From: an uncultured Oscillospiraceae bacterium
GTDB taxonomy: Bacteria > Bacillota > Clostridia > Oscillospirales > Acutalibacteraceae
DNA: 6,575 bases
Assembly: GCA_900553525.1 (NCBI GenBank)
Contig: USDZ01000099.1
Span: 1-6,575, forward strand
Direction: 5' to 3'
Translations under genes and position numbers: made by a program
The notes under the pieces: generated by a model
What the model was told of the DNA's origin: nothing
Database searches by the model: none
Seen by the model: the letters and a program-made list of their open reading frames with translations, nothing else
Shown: one piece after another, positions 6,307 through 6,575 of the stretch
Numbering within the stretch: the stretch's first letter is position 1
Layout: the number at the start of each line of letters is the position of its first letter

Positions 6307-6575
6307 ATGGCGATTACGGCTATCCGCACCGTGATAATCTACATATTTATTATCGCGGCCATGCGGATCATGGGAAAACGGCAGCTCGGCGAACTGCAGC
6401 CGGTCGAACTGGTGGTCACGCTGCTCATCTCCGACCTGGCGGCCGTCCCCATGCAGGAAAGCGGCATGCCGCTGCTAAACGGCCTGGTTCCCATCGTGGT
6501 GCTCGTGGCGCTGGAATTGCTGCTGTCGGGGCTGATGCTCAAATCCTCCGGCTTTTCCAAACTCATCAGCGGCAA
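6307..6575 (+). CDS. DUF421 (YetF-like) membrane protein, 5' part, runs off the window
   Basis: The first 89 residues of a membrane protein are visible before the window ends without a stop codon. An N-terminal hydrophobic segment (about 4-19) precedes the family hallmark RIMGKRQLGELQPVELVVTL (20-39), continuing ISDLAAVPM (41-49), and a second hydrophobic segment lies at about 59-78. This matches the start of DUF421 proteins such as B. subtilis YetF, usually 200-240 residues with a cytoplasmic C-terminal domain; the biochemical function is not established. The start is supported by AAGGAAGGG at 6291-6299, 7 nt upstream. Its sigma-G promoter and position divergent from the germinant receptor operon suggest a spore-membrane protein. 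Some DUF421 proteins have been linked to spore inner-membrane properties, which fits but is not shown here. Confidence 0.88.
   Translation, partial: MAITAIRTVIIYIFIIAAMRIMGKRQLGELQPVELVVTLLISDLAAVPMQESGMPLLNGLVPIVVLVALELLLSGLMLKSSGFSKLISG

Noticed and set aside
6135..6329. N-terminal extension of the germination A subunit by 65 residues
   Set aside because: It runs through the sigma-G promoter, the palindrome and the DUF421 start on the opposite strand, and its residues do not resemble GerA proteins; GGAAGG just before 6134 supports the shorter form.
6339..6575. Minus-strand open frame at the right edge
   Set aside because: It is antisense to the DUF421 gene, whose plus-strand translation carries the family's GKRQLGEL and ISDLAAVPM motifs.

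Overview
The window looks like a chromosomal segment of a spore-forming member of the Clostridia. The evidence is a complete three-gene GerA-type spore germinant receptor operon, a DUF4364 protein (a family I know mainly from Clostridia), strong AGGAGG-type ribosome binding sites, and moderately high GC content with AT-rich intergenic regions. An Oscillospiraceae-like gut lineage would fit, but this is inference; the sequence alone does not fix the genus.

Layout: Positions 1-114 hold two inverted repeats. One is a short GAGCGAAGCGAAGAATC-type element and the other is a 16-bp perfect hairpin just downstream of the first gene. Positions 115-1497 (minus) encode an NCS2 uracil permease. The AT-rich gap 1498-1715 is a divergent promoter region with a good sigma-A promoter for the permease and a weaker one for the rightward gene. 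Positions 1716-2306 (plus) encode a DUF4364 winged-helix-like protein. A hairpin at 2312-2337 separates it from the convergent germination operon and can serve as terminator for both. The operon runs leftward from 6134 to 2336 in the order A subunit, B subunit, C subunit. Its genes overlap by 4 nt (GTGA and ATGA), and each downstream gene has its Shine-Dalgarno sequence inside the preceding coding tail. From 6307 to the right edge a DUF421 (YetF-like) membrane protein starts on the plus strand and runs off the window.

How the genes work together: The three Ger proteins should assemble in the inner membrane of the dormant spore as one nutrient receptor: a large membrane A subunit, an APC-fold B subunit that binds ligand, and a lipoprotein C subunit. 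The divergent DUF421 gene has a near-perfect forespore sigma-G promoter (GCATA, 17 nt, CATACTA). This makes the 6135-6306 interval a divergent sporulation control region, with a 17-bp perfect palindrome between the two transcription units. The permease and DUF4364 genes look like vegetative neighbours with no evident link to germination.

I see no mobile element, CRISPR array, tRNA, rRNA or defence-type system. The most notable signal is the sigma-G promoter and palindrome between the receptor operon and the DUF421 gene.
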